Source: Actinomycetes bacterium (GTDB lineage Bacteria; Actinomycetota; UBA4738; HRBIN12). From it: 63,462 nt of DNA. Made by a program: the position numbers and the translations under genes. The notes under the pieces were generated by a model. That model was not told the origin of the DNA. It ran no database searches and saw only the letters and a list, made by a program, of their open reading frames with translations. Below are positions 18,080-26,757 of the stretch, piece by piece; within the stretch, counting starts at the first letter, position 1; every line of letters begins with the position of its first letter. Location: NCBI GenBank assembly GCA_025351565.1, contig JANXVR010000177.1:1-63462 (forward strand). The letters run 5' to 3'.

Positions 18080-19117
18080 ATGGGCAGGACCGCGAAGGAC
18101 CAGGCGGCCATAGTCACGACGACGATGGATCGACGACGCTTCTTGGCGCTGTCGACCATGGCGGGGGCCGGTCTCACGGTCGCGTCGTCCCTCTCGTGGC
18201 CCGCTACGAAGGCGTTCGCCAGGAGCCGCCCCCGGACCCCAAGCCGCCCGTTGTTCGGTGCCTACTGCCGCCCCACCGGATCGCAGTCCTGGGAAGACGC
18301 GCTGGCCAGCCTCGAGACCGAAGCCGGGCGGACGATGTCCATCACCCGGCACTACTACCGCTGGGACGAGGCTGTCCCGGACGATTTCGCCCGGTCCGCG
18401 GCTGCGGGCGGGCGCGTTCCGTTCGTCTCGATCCACGCTTTCACGAAAAAGGGGGTCTACATCCCCTGGGCCGAGATCGCCGCCGGAGTTCACGACGACC
18501 AGCTCAAGACATGGGCGACCAGCCTGCAGAGCTGGGGAGTGAAGGGCTACCTCAACTTCCATCACGAGCCCGAGAACGACCTGGCGTGCGGCACCGGCCC
18601 CGACTTCACGGCCGCGTTCGCTCACGTCCAGTCCGTCTTCGACGCCCAAGGCGTCACGAATTTCACCTGGGGCGTGAGCTTGATGGCCTCCACCCTGAAG
18701 GGCGGTCACGGCGGGGCCGACCAGTGGCTCCCCGACCCGAGCCTGTACAGGGTTCTCATCGTCGACGGCTACAACAGGTTCCCGAGCGATGCGGCCTCCA
18801 GCCACTGGCGATCCTTCGGGGAGATCTTCAAGACCGCCCACGAGCAGGCCCAGGCGCGCGGCAAGCACCTCCTGATCGGCGAATACGGCACCGTGGAGCA
18901 GACCGCCGGCGGGTACCGGAACGGATCCCCGACGGCCAAGGCGCAGTGGCTTGCCGACGCGGCCGCCACGATGAAGACATGGCCGGAGGTCGTCGGCGCG
19001 ATCTACTCCCACACCACTGCGGTCTATGGCGGCCAAGTGATGGACTACTGGGCGGACTCGTCCGCCCCATCGCTCACCGCGTTCACCGATTGCGGACATG
19101 ACACCTTCTTCTCTTAG
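18080..19117 (+). CDS. Tat-exported GH26-like glycoside hydrolase, second copy
   Basis: A 345-residue protein with a twin-arginine signal (MDRRRFLALS at residues 16-25) and a GH26-like barrel. Glu163 in LNFHHEPEND is the candidate acid/base and Glu268 in LLIGEYGTVE the candidate nucleophile. It shares FHHEPEND, LMASTxxGGHGG and the VDGYNR segment with the protein at 6517-7482, so they are paralogues. ATG 18080 was chosen because AAGGAG lies 6 bases before it. It diverges from sulfotransferase E and converges on the TagA-type gene. Confidence 0.75.
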   Translation: MGRTAKDQAAIVTTTMDRRRFLALSTMAGAGLTVASSLSWPATKAFARSRPRTPSRPLFGAYCRPTGSQSWEDALASLETEAGRTMSITRHYYRWDEAVPDDFARSAAAGGRVPFVSIHAFTKKGVYIPWAEIAAGVHDDQLKTWATSLQSWGVKGYLNFHHEPENDLACGTGPDFTAAFAHVQSVFDAQGVTNFTWGVSLMASTLKGGHGGADQWLPDPSLYRVLIVDGYNRFPSDAASSHWRSFGEIFKTAHEQAQARGKHLLIGEYGTVEQTAGGYRNGSPTAKAQWLADAAATMKTWPEVVGAIYSHTTAVYGGQVMDYWADSSAPSLTAFTDCGHDTFFS

Positions 19118-19164
19118 GGTCTGAAGGGACGCCGAACAATCGTACGAGTCCGGCGTCAGGTTCA

Positions 19165-19992
19165 CTACGATGCTCCCGGCCGGCCTCGTCCCCGCAGGCG
19201 GTCCAGCGCAACCCCAACCACGAACTGGGAGTTCCCGACGAGATAGCGCTTCCACAGCCGGCGCGGGTCCATCGCGAGCCGATGCACCCACTCGAGGCCA
19301 ACCCGCCGCATCCACGCCGGTGCCCGCTTGAGGTCCCCCGCCACGAAGTCGAACGCCGCGCCGACGCACAGGATCACAGGCGCCGCCCGCATCGCCCGGA
19401 GCTCGGAGGCGACGATGTCCTGTTTCGGTGCTCCCAGACCCACCCATACGGCCTGGGCCCCGGACTCCTGCATCCGCCGGACGCTGGCCTTCCGCTCTTC
19501 CTGGGAGATGGCGCGGAACGGTGGCGACTCCGCGCCCACGATCAAGATGCCCGGATACGTCTTCTCGAGCTGGCGCTGAAGCCGTTCGAGTGTTCCAGGC
19601 GTGCCGCCGTAGAGGTAGTGACGCAGTCCCTGCTCCACCCCCCACGTCGCCGCGAGATGGAGTCCCTCGGTCCCGGCGAGCCGCTCGGTCTGCCCGCCGG
19701 ACATCCGGACCGCCCAGGCCACCGGCAGACCGTCCGGGACATTCAACGACCCCTTGTTCAGGATCGCCCGGTAGCCCGAGTCCCGCCGGGCCTCGACCGT
19801 GGGATGCGCCGCGAAGAAGTGCACGACATGACTGTGCCCGCAGGACAGGAACGTGGCGAGCGTGTTCACGTAGTTCGCAGGGGTCAGGGCGTCGATACGC
19901 ACGCCGTTGACCATCGGCCCTTCGTGCCGCTCACGACACCGCCGATCAAGCCGGGGGAGCAGCGTTCCGTCACTGGCCGCGACGACCGACAC
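19165..19992 (-). CDS. WecG/TagA/CpsF-family glycosyltransferase
   Basis: A 275-residue member of the GT26 family, which transfers an N-acetylmannosamine-type sugar to a lipid-linked GlcNAc in teichoic acid or enterobacterial common antigen synthesis. Visible motifs are LNVPDGLPVAWAV with the conserved catalytic-type Asp (87), VWVGLGAPKQDIVA, and GAAFDFVAGDLKRAPAWMRRVGLEW (written here with its key residues G, D, F, P, W, E, W). Start 19992 (GTG) follows the epimerase stop by 2 bases; the internal ATG 19914 is an alternative that better matches family length. Donor sugar unknown. Confidence 0.85.
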   Translation of the reverse strand: MSVVAASDGTLLPRLDRRCRERHEGPMVNGVRIDALTPANYVNTLATFLSCGHSHVVHFFAAHPTVEARRDSGYRAILNKGSLNVPDGLPVAWAVRMSGGQTERLAGTEGLHLAATWGVEQGLRHYLYGGTPGTLERLQRQLEKTYPGILIVGAESPPFRAISQEERKASVRRMQESGAQAVWVGLGAPKQDIVASELRAMRAAPVILCVGAAFDFVAGDLKRAPAWMRRVGLEWVHRLAMDPRRLWKRYLVGNSQFVVGVALDRLRGRGRPGAS

Positions 19993-19994
19993 CC

Positions 19995-21065
19995 CTACTT
20001 CTCCGAGGTTGGGGAGGCCGTGACCTTCGACGGGGGTGTGCCGCGCTCGGTCAGCATGAAGTCGAAGATCTCGCGGACCTCGTCGATGTCCTTCGTGGAT
20101 GTGTACCAGTCGAAGGTGCGACGGAGCCCTTCTTCGAACAGCACTTGCGGCTCCCAGCCGAGGAGGCTCTTGGCCAGCGAGTTGTCGGCGACCCGGTTCA
20201 TCGGGCCCGTGGGCATGTCCGGCTGGAGTTCGATGGCCGGCTCGTATCCGGCCATCTCACAGACCATGTTCACGGCATCGAGCACGCGAACGCGCTCCAT
20301 GGTTCCCAGGTTCACCGCGGTGCCGTCCTCGATGTGCTCCGCGCAGCGGATCGTCCCCTCGACGATGTCGTCGACGTAGGTCCAGTTCCGGATCTGCTCG
20401 CCGTTGCCCCACACCATGAACGGATCCTGCTTGAGGAACGACCGGGCGATCATGGCGATCACCGCGTGATTCTCCACCCCGCGAGGTCCGTACACGGTGA
20501 AATACCGGGCCGACGCGGTCTTCACGCCGAACTCGTTGTGCATCGCGCGGAGCGTCAGCTCGGCCGCAACCTTCGCCAACCCGTAGAGGCCGTCGGGGTC
20601 GTAGCCGGGGGCCTTCTCCATGTCCTCGGTGAGGTAGAGCGTCTCGCCGATGTCGGCCTGAAGGTAGAGCGGGTAGATACATCCCGAAGAGGCGTAGACG
20701 ACCTGCTCGACACCCGCATCCACGACGTTCTTGAACAAGATCGCGTCCAGCCCAAGGTTGGTCGAGCACGCGTACTGGTGCAGGTCCACGTAGCCGCGGC
20801 CGCCGTGGTCCGCGGCCAAGTGGAACACGGTGTCCACGCCCTCCACCGCGCGGCGGGAGACATCGGGGTCCAGGAGGTTGCCCTGGATCAACTCAACCGA
20901 GCCATCATCGACCACATGCTGGATATTCCGCATGACGCCGCTACTGAGGTCATCGACCACGCGAACGGTGGCCCCTCGGGCCAGCAGTGCGTCGACGAGC
21001 GTCGATCCGATGAACGATGCGCCGCCGGTGACGGTCACCTTTCGGGACTGCCAGGGGAAGGTCAT
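19995..21065 (-). CDS. NAD-dependent sugar epimerase/dehydratase
   Basis: A 356-residue extended short-chain dehydrogenase. The Rossmann glycine motif is TGGASFIGS (residues 13-21), the catalytic pair is Tyr161/Lys165 in YGLAK, and SSGCIYP supplies the Ser. RYFTVYGPRG and the C-terminal half match nucleotide-sugar epimerases; SSGCIYP recalls GDP-mannose 3,5-epimerases, but substrate cannot be set from this. It probably makes the sugar nucleotide used by the adjacent glycosyltransferase. First gene of a two-gene leftward unit; 220 bp separate it from the divergent pyruvate-kinase-like gene. Confidence 0.85.
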   Translation of the reverse strand: MTFPWQSRKVTVTGGASFIGSTLVDALLARGATVRVVDDLSSGVMRNIQHVVDDGSVELIQGNLLDPDVSRRAVEGVDTVFHLAADHGGRGYVDLHQYACSTNLGLDAILFKNVVDAGVEQVVYASSGCIYPLYLQADIGETLYLTEDMEKAPGYDPDGLYGLAKVAAELTLRAMHNEFGVKTASARYFTVYGPRGVENHAVIAMIARSFLKQDPFMVWGNGEQIRNWTYVDDIVEGTIRCAEHIEDGTAVNLGTMERVRVLDAVNMVCEMAGYEPAIELQPDMPTGPMNRVADNSLAKSLLGWEPQVLFEEGLRRTFDWYTSTKDIDEVREIFDFMLTERGTPPSKVTASPTSEK

Positions 21066-21285
21066 GCCAGCCGCTCCTTACGTTTCTCGAGGTCCTCATT
21101 CGGGGGATCCGGACGCCGGCTGGATTGGCTCTTCGGCCACGTGCCACCCGCGCATCCGGACCAAAGGACCGGGGTTCGAAGTATGCAGGCCAGCCGGTTG
21201 AAGGGGCAACCGCCGAAAGGCCTAACGGCCATGGACGATTTGGCCGATATCTCACGGCCGTGGCGGCCGGTAGGATGCCGTCACT

Positions 21286-22311
21286 ATGAAGATCGCCATC
21301 CTGTGCACCCTTGGCCCCGCCTCGCTCGACCCCGAGACAATCCGCGGCCTCGACGAACGACACGTCGATCTGTTTCGAATCAACCTCTCCCACACGCCGA
21401 TCGAGTCAGTTGAACCGATCATCGACCTCGTGAGGTCGGTTTCTCAAACGCCCATCTGTCTGGACAGTGAAGGGCCCCAGGTTCGCTGCGGCTTCGTCGA
21501 GGGGCAGATCCATCTGGAGGCGGGCGCCCGGGTGCGCCTGAGCGCCGAGAAGATCACGTCCACCGGGCGGGAGCTGACGCTGTGGCCGGCTTCGATCTTC
21601 GACGCGCTCCGGGTCGGCGACCGGGTCGGGATCGACTTCCACGGCGCTGGACTCCGGGTCACTGCCGTGGGGCCCGGCACGGCGGACGCTGTCGTCGTGG
21701 CGGCTGGGAAGATCGCATCGAACAAGGCAGTGAAGATCGACCCGCCGCCGGTGCTCCCGGCCCTCTCCGAGAAGGATCTGTTGGCGATCGAGATCGGTGC
21801 GCGGCGGGGGATCACGCACTACGCGCTGTCGTTCGCGAGCGGCGCTCACGACGTCGACAGCCTGCGAGCGCTCACACCTGCGGGTGCGGTCATCATCGCG
21901 AAGATCGAAAGCCGGGTCGGCGTCCAGAACGTCGACGGGATCATCGGGGCGGCGGACGCGATCCTGATCGACCGCGGCGACCTCTCCCACGAGGTGGCGC
22001 TTGAGCAGGTCCCCTACTACCAGAAGGCCATCGTCAGGCGTGCCAACCGTGGCAACCGCCGTGTCTACGTGGCCACGAACCTGTTGGAGTCCATGGTCAC
22101 CGGCACGATGCCAACCCTTGCCGAGGCCAACGACATCGCGAACACGTTGCTCGACGGCGTCCACGGTCTGGTCCTGGCAGCCGAGACCGCCGTCGGGATA
22201 AACCCGATCGGGTCCGTCGACATCGTCCTGCGGGCTATCGAGGCCTTCGAGCAATCGGGAGACCGGCAGCTGCTCACCGAGGACCGGGACGCGCCGACCC
22301 CAGCGCGCTAG
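21286..22311 (+). CDS. Pyruvate-kinase-like protein lacking the C-terminal domain
   Basis: A 341-residue protein covering the A and B domains of pyruvate kinase but not the C-terminal effector-binding domain (usual length ~470). Active-site motifs remain: FRINLSH, IIAKIESRVG with the catalytic Lys/Glu, DRGDL with the metal-binding Asp, ATNLLESMV and MPTLAEANDIAN. Differences include LDSEGPQVR in place of LDTKGPEIR and DRGDL in place of ARGDL. A housekeeping role is doubtful given its position in a polysaccharide locus. It may use or supply phosphoenolpyruvate or pyruvate for a sugar substituent, but that is speculation. It ends in a 4-base overlap with the convergent kinase gene. Confidence 0.8.
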   Translation: MKIAILCTLGPASLDPETIRGLDERHVDLFRINLSHTPIESVEPIIDLVRSVSQTPICLDSEGPQVRCGFVEGQIHLEAGARVRLSAEKITSTGRELTLWPASIFDALRVGDRVGIDFHGAGLRVTAVGPGTADAVVVAAGKIASNKAVKIDPPPVLPALSEKDLLAIEIGARRGITHYALSFASGAHDVDSLRALTPAGAVIIAKIESRVGVQNVDGIIGAADAILIDRGDLSHEVALEQVPYYQKAIVRRANRGNRRVYVATNLLESMVTGTMPTLAEANDIANTLLDGVHGLVLAAETAVGINPIGSVDIVLRAIEAFEQSGDRQLLTEDRDAPTPAR

Positions 22312-23960
22312 CCGCGCCCGGCAGCCGAGCCGTCACTTGGCGCCGGCCCGTAGCCGTACCCGTACCCGTACCCGTAGCCGCCCGCGATCAACGGCATCTT
22401 GTTCAGCACGCCGCCCAGGATGTACGCGCCGACCTGCCTCAGCCTGTGGCTTCCTTCCGTGACGGCCATCCGCTTCGTGGTCTCCGCGTCCACCACGAAG
22501 ATCACGGCGTTGGCGATCGGAACCAAGCCCAAGGCATCGGACACCGCCAACACGGGAGGGCAGTCCAAGACCACGAAGTCGGCCGTCTGCCTCAGGATCT
22601 CAACGAGCTCTCTCATCCCCTGCGACTGCAGCATCTCCGCGGGGTTCGCCGGAAGGGGGCCTGCCGGACACACCACAAGATTAGGAGAAGGGGTCCTGGC
22701 CAGGCACTCGATCGGGCTGCGGTCTCTCATAAGGATCGATGACAGACCCCAGGTGTTCGGTGCGTCGAAGAGCAGGTGCAACGTAGGCTTTCGCACATCG
22801 GCGGAGATCAGGACCACGGCCTTGCCGGCCTGGGCGAGCACCACCGATAGGTTGGAGGCAACGGTCGTCTTGCCTTCGTCCGGAAGGGAACTCGCGACCA
22901 AGATCGTTCCCCCGTCGGGCAGCGCCGACAGGACCGACGCGCGGAGCGCGCGGAACGCCTCGGTCCCGGCCGCGTTCGGGTCGGTGAACGCCATCACCCC
23001 CTTGCTCTCCTTGTCCTTGTCAGCCGGGGGAACGATGGTTAGCAATGGGGCGCCCAGGGCAGCCTCCAACACGGACCGGTCGCGGACCCGTAGGTCGAAG
23101 CGGTCGCGGATGAGCGCGACCCCGATCGCGAGGAACAACCCGAACAGGGTTCCGAGGCCGACGTCCAGCGGACGATCTGGACTGAACGGGCGTGTGGGCA
23201 GTTGAGCCGGGTGGATGACCGAACCGGGCCGGACGTTGTCGAACTGCACGGCATCAGCCTGTGTCTGCAGCGCCGTCAACCGATGTTCCTGGCCACGAAG
23301 GGCCGATCGCGCGGCGATCGCTTCGGGGGAGCCTCCGCGAGAGGACACGATGATGGCGTCGAGGCGCTTGATCTCGGTAGCGGTCGTTGCGATGTTCGAA
23401 TGCAGCTTCGCGAGCTGCGCGCCGACCAGCGCCGACGCCCCCGCGCCCCGGTTCGCCAGATAGGCGTTCGCGAACGCTGTAGCGGCGTCCTGAGCTTGTG
23501 TCGGGGACGGGCCCTCGTAGCTGATCTCTATCGCGAGACTGTTCTTGACCGGCGTCACGTTCATGTAGGCCACCAACGCGGACGCCGGCATGCCTCCATC
23601 GACCCTGGCCGCCGCCGAAGCCGCGACATTTGAGGAGATCACGAGCTGGATCTCGGTGTCGATGTTGACGAGCTTGCTCGTGTCCTTGGGGCTGAGGGCG
23701 GCGAGGTTCACGCCGACGGGCCAGATGAGCACGGTTGCACTGGAGCGGTAGTGCGGGGGAGCCAGGAACGCGTACGTCGCGGCCGCTCCGACCGTCACGA
23801 TGACGATGAGCGCGATGAGTCGCTTCTGCGCCGCAAGCTTCCACAGATAAAGGCGGGCTTCGCCGCGCGACCCATGAACCTCGGCCACATCACCGTTCGC
23901 AGGGTCGCCGGGGCTCCCCTGTTCTTCGTTGCTTCCGTCGAGCACATCGCGAGGCGCCAA
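22308..23960 (-). CDS. Wzz-BY-kinase (Wzc-like) with tyrosine-repeat tail
   Basis: A 550-residue polysaccharide co-polymerase. A first membrane segment (about 46-68), an extracytoplasmic Wzz domain with coiled segments, a second membrane segment (about 270-290), then a BY-kinase domain: Walker A ASSLPDEGKTTVASNL, Walker A' ISADVRKPT, Walker B VVLDCPPV. The tail has five tyrosines alternating with glycine (GGYGYGYGYGYGP), the likely autophosphorylation cluster. Start is a TTG at 23960 with AAGGA about 9 bases before it. It likely controls polymerisation and export of the locus polysaccharide, probably in partnership with a low-molecular-weight tyrosine phosphatase not seen here. Confidence 0.85.
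   Translation of the reverse strand: MAPRDVLDGSNEEQGSPGDPANGDVAEVHGSRGEARLYLWKLAAQKRLIALIVIVTVGAAATYAFLAPPHYRSSATVLIWPVGVNLAALSPKDTSKLVNIDTEIQLVISSNVAASAAARVDGGMPASALVAYMNVTPVKNSLAIEISYEGPSPTQAQDAATAFANAYLANRGAGASALVGAQLAKLHSNIATTATEIKRLDAIIVSSRGGSPEAIAARSALRGQEHRLTALQTQADAVQFDNVRPGSVIHPAQLPTRPFSPDRPLDVGLGTLFGLFLAIGVALIRDRFDLRVRDRSVLEAALGAPLLTIVPPADKDKESKGVMAFTDPNAAGTEAFRALRASVLSALPDGGTILVASSLPDEGKTTVASNLSVVLAQAGKAVVLISADVRKPTLHLLFDAPNTWGLSSILMRDRSPIECLARTPSPNLVVCPAGPLPANPAEMLQSQGMRELVEILRQTADFVVLDCPPVLAVSDALGLVPIANAVIFVVDAETTKRMAVTEGSHRLRQVGAYILGGVLNKMPLIAGGYGYGYGYGYGPAPSDGSAAGRG
22350..22379 (-). repeat. In-frame hexanucleotide repeat encoding (Gly-Tyr)5
   Basis: Five consecutive 6-bp units, GTAGCC or GTACCC on the plus strand, encode alternating Tyr and Gly in the kinase tail. 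Because the unit is two codons, slippage would change tyrosine number without a frameshift. Confidence 0.85.
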
Positions 23961-24271
23961 GCCGCTGGATCCTTCCAGGCTGGGAGTGCTTCGTCATCTC
24001 CGAGATCTCGCCCAGTATGCGGGAGCCGACACCGGATCCACCCCGGTCGAACGGCCCTTCCCTCGGCCCAAGAGGCCATGGTTGCTCCTGCTGAACCCTG
24101 ATCAGCCGAGGAGTGCCGGCAGCGATACCGGCCGCAAGCCTCGCAGCCGCAAGCCGGAGATGACCGCCGGCAGCGCCTGCGCCATCGCGACGAAGGTTCG
24201 GACGGGTCCGGCCATGCGGTCCGCCGCGCATCGTACGCCCAAGTACCCGCGCTGCGTCCCGATCGACGCGC
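23961..24271. other. Gap of ~310 bp between repeat protein and kinase genes
   Basis: Reading both strands I see no convincing start, ribosome binding site or protein family here. It presumably holds the promoter of the kinase gene and the 3' region of the repeat-protein gene. No terminator hairpin with a T tract was found. Confidence 0.4.
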
Positions 24272-24832
24272 TCAGCGGAACGTTTGGGTCGGCTTCTTCT
24301 CTTCGTCCTGGAACTGGATGAACGGGGTGCCGTCGGAGGCCAGCCCCACCACTGCTCGCATGGTCCCGTCTTTGTCCAAGAGCCGCAGGACGGGGGAACC
24401 CTCTGAGGCCAGGCCCAGCCGGACGCGGACCTTGCCGCTCCGGTCGTAGAGGCCCATCGTGGGCGAGCCCTGTTCGGCCAGGGAGTAGACCTCGTGGAGC
24501 TCGCCGTCTCGGACCTGCATGCCGAGCGTCGGCGAGGTATCGGCGACCAGCCCGAACTTCGCGCGGATCTTCCCGTTCTTGTCGCCGAAGGCAAGCGAGG
24601 CGCTCCCGTCCGAACTGAGCCCCATGGTGGCGCGGACCTTGCCTTCCTCGTCCCCGATCGCCAGGCCCGCGCTCCCGTCTGCCGAAAGCCCGAACCGCGC
24701 CCGGACCTTCCCGTCGGGATCGAGCAGGGAGAAGTACGGAGAATCGTCGGCCGAAAGCCCGATCCGAAGCCGGACGTTGTTCCGCTCGTCCACGACCTCG
24801 AACTCTTCGGCTCGAACAACGCGCTTCTTCAT
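24272..24832 (-). CDS. Seven 23-residue tandem repeat protein (beta-repeat)
   Basis: A 186-residue soluble protein. After a 19-residue lead-in (MKKRVVRAEEFEVVDERNN) it consists of exactly seven 23-residue repeats (20-42, 43-65, 66-88, 89-111, 112-134, 135-157, 158-180) without any indel, plus a 6-residue tail. The consensus is VRARxGLxxDGSPxLxLxDxDGK. Alternating hydrophobic positions and a Gly-Asp turn in each repeat suggest a beta-solenoid or beta-roll. No signal peptide or membrane segment. Function unknown; it sits between the kinase and a DUF3352 protein. Confidence 0.7.
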   Translation of the reverse strand: MKKRVVRAEEFEVVDERNNVRLRIGLSADDSPYFSLLDPDGKVRARFGLSADGSAGLAIGDEEGKVRATMGLSSDGSASLAFGDKNGKIRAKFGLVADTSPTLGMQVRDGELHEVYSLAEQGSPTMGLYDRSGKVRVRLGLASEGSPVLRLLDKDGTMRAVVGLASDGTPFIQFQDEEKKPTQTFR

Positions 24833-24863
24833 TAGGTCACCTGAGCGATCCTTACGCCCACCT

Positions 24864-26684
24864 CTAAGGGATCTCGATGAGGAGCTTCGAATGACTGTGC
24901 GTCGCGTCGGACTCCGCGCCGATCACCACGGCCTTCACCGGCTTCAGCAGCGCGATCGCCTGCTGCATGCTTGCGGCCTGGTCGGGCGAGGCCGTCGCGA
25001 TGCCCTGCAGCATGCCCTGCACGTCGACATAGAAGAACTGACGCTGCGACGGCACCGCCGCCTGTGCGGTCGTGAACGCGCTGTTCGACGTGATGTTCGC
25101 GCCGGCCTTCGCGTCGATGAGCTGTTTGATCGAATCGGGGCCGATGCCGATCACACCGGCGCCGTCCACCGTGGCGTAGGCGAGCGTCGGCGCCGTACCG
25201 TCGGGAGCAACGTAGTTGATCGTCGTGCCCTTGTAGTCCTCGGTCAGCCATCTCGCGACGGTCGTAGTGCAGCTCGAGGACTGGGTGCCAGGCAACACGA
25301 CGCCAGACGCGGTCACCCCGCTGGAGGCGCTGGAGAAGCAGGACTGACTGGTCGCCGCCAGGTCCCGCAGCTTCGCCACCGCGGCGTCGAACTTCGTTGT
25401 GTCGTTCGTGCCCAGGAGGAGGGCTCCGCTCACCGGGGTCCCGGCCGCGCCCGGAGCGAGCTCGAAGGCCAGGTCACCGGTCAGCGTGGAGAGCAGACCG
25501 CTGGGGCCGGTGACGCCGGCGGCCTCCAACTTGGCCGTCATGTCCGGCGAGGTCTTGGAGACCTGGTCGATCAGCGCAGCGAACAAGGCGTCGACGCCCT
25601 CCATCTGCGCGAGCGCGAACGCGTCGCCGGGGACGAAGGAGAGCAGGGGGTTGTCATGCGCGGCGCCCGAGTAGAGCGCCTTCATGGCGTCCGACATCTT
25701 CGACGGATCGAACGACTCGTTGACGTCCATCGCCAACCCGGTCGGTTCCGCCGAGACGGTCATCCCGAGTCCTCGGACGGCCTGCAGCGCAGTGATATCC
25801 AGGGTGCCAGGGCTGACGCCGGCGGCTGAGCCCATGGACTGCGCCAGCTGGAGCAGCGAGTTCACGTTCACGTAGACCAGCGCCAGGCGCCCGTCCGGCA
25901 GGCCGGCCGACGTGGCCTTGAAGTCGGCCGAGTCGGCGAGCGATGCCCCGCCTTGATCCGTATCGATGATGCTGTCGACGCCGCCAGTGGTGTTCGCGAT
26001 GACCAGCGTGTTCCCGACGAACGCGTACGCGCCCCCACTCCCGACCGACCCGGCGCTGGAGACCGTCACGCCTTTGTACTGCGTGTCCGTCCAGCCGCTG
26101 AGACCCGGGTTGCTCCGGGCCTTCGCCAGGGTGGCCTTCGCGGCGCTCATGTCGTCCACGTTGATGAGCACCTCGATGTTCGGCGCGGCGGCGCCGGGAA
26201 GGTCGACCACCACGGCCGCCTGCGAGCCGATCCACTGGAAGTCGTTGTGGTTGAGCCCCACCGACTGCCCGGCCTGATCCAGGTAGGTGTTCAGGCGCTG
26301 AGTCAGATCGGACTCCGACCCCAGCACGGGGAACTTGTCCGTCATCCGGAACAGATCCACCTTCTGACTGGCCGCCGGGTTGAGATAGGCTGTCGCCACG
26401 AAGTCCGCCGAGGCGGGCACCTGGCTCATGAGCACGTCCGAACTGCCGCGGAGCTGGAAGAACGCGAACGCGGCCCCGCCCGCTCCCACGACCACGAGAG
26501 CTGCAACCACCACGGCGAGCGTGCGCTTGCCCTTCCGGCTGGGTGCAGCAGGCGTATCCATAGCGGCGGAATACGGCATGTCCGGAGTAGGAGGCGGGGG
26601 CGGCGTTGCAGGCATCGGTTCGGTCGGGACGTCCGCCGCCGGAATCGGTTCCTGCGTGGGTTCCTGGGGCGTTTCGTCGCTCAT
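24864..26684 (-). CDS. DUF3352 domain-containing membrane-anchored protein
   Basis: A 606-residue protein with an acidic and proline-rich cytoplasmic start, a single membrane segment around residues 54-76, and a large extracytoplasmic DUF3352 region (LMSQVPASADFVATAYLNP onward). It contains repeated segments of the type YKGVTVSS/YKGTTINY and a paired-cysteine region near residue 460. DUF3352 has no assigned function. The start is supported by GGAAGGAAG a few bases upstream of the ATG. Together with the repeat-protein gene it may form a short leftward unit (31 bp apart). Confidence 0.8.
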   Translation of the reverse strand: MSDETPQEPTQEPIPAADVPTEPMPATPPPPPTPDMPYSAAMDTPAAPSRKGKRTLAVVVAALVVVGAGGAAFAFFQLRGSSDVLMSQVPASADFVATAYLNPAASQKVDLFRMTDKFPVLGSESDLTQRLNTYLDQAGQSVGLNHNDFQWIGSQAAVVVDLPGAAAPNIEVLINVDDMSAAKATLAKARSNPGLSGWTDTQYKGVTVSSAGSVGSGGAYAFVGNTLVIANTTGGVDSIIDTDQGGASLADSADFKATSAGLPDGRLALVYVNVNSLLQLAQSMGSAAGVSPGTLDITALQAVRGLGMTVSAEPTGLAMDVNESFDPSKMSDAMKALYSGAAHDNPLLSFVPGDAFALAQMEGVDALFAALIDQVSKTSPDMTAKLEAAGVTGPSGLLSTLTGDLAFELAPGAAGTPVSGALLLGTNDTTKFDAAVAKLRDLAATSQSCFSSASSGVTASGVVLPGTQSSSCTTTVARWLTEDYKGTTINYVAPDGTAPTLAYATVDGAGVIGIGPDSIKQLIDAKAGANITSNSAFTTAQAAVPSQRQFFYVDVQGMLQGIATASPDQAASMQQAIALLKPVKAVVIGAESDATHSHSKLLIEIP

Positions 26685-26757
26685 CGAACGGGCTTCCTTC
26701 CGTGGGGACGGTCAAGTCCGAGCTTACAGCGAAGGCCGCGCCCGACCTACCAGCGAC

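Noticed and set aside
17918-19645. A ~575-codon minus-strand frame across the second GH26-like gene
   Set aside because: It is antisense to a well-supported Tat-signal hydrolase and overlaps two neighbouring genes; composition is shadow-like.
21190-21285. Possible c-di-GMP-type riboswitch before the pyruvate-kinase-like gene
   Set aside because: A GCCGAAAGGC hairpin and a GGGGCAA word are present, but the conserved ACGCAAAGCC core and the second stem of the GEMM class are missing.
22346-22381. GTACCC repeats as a CRISPR or intergenic satellite
   Set aside because: The repeats lie in frame inside the kinase gene and encode its Gly-Tyr tail; there are no spacers.
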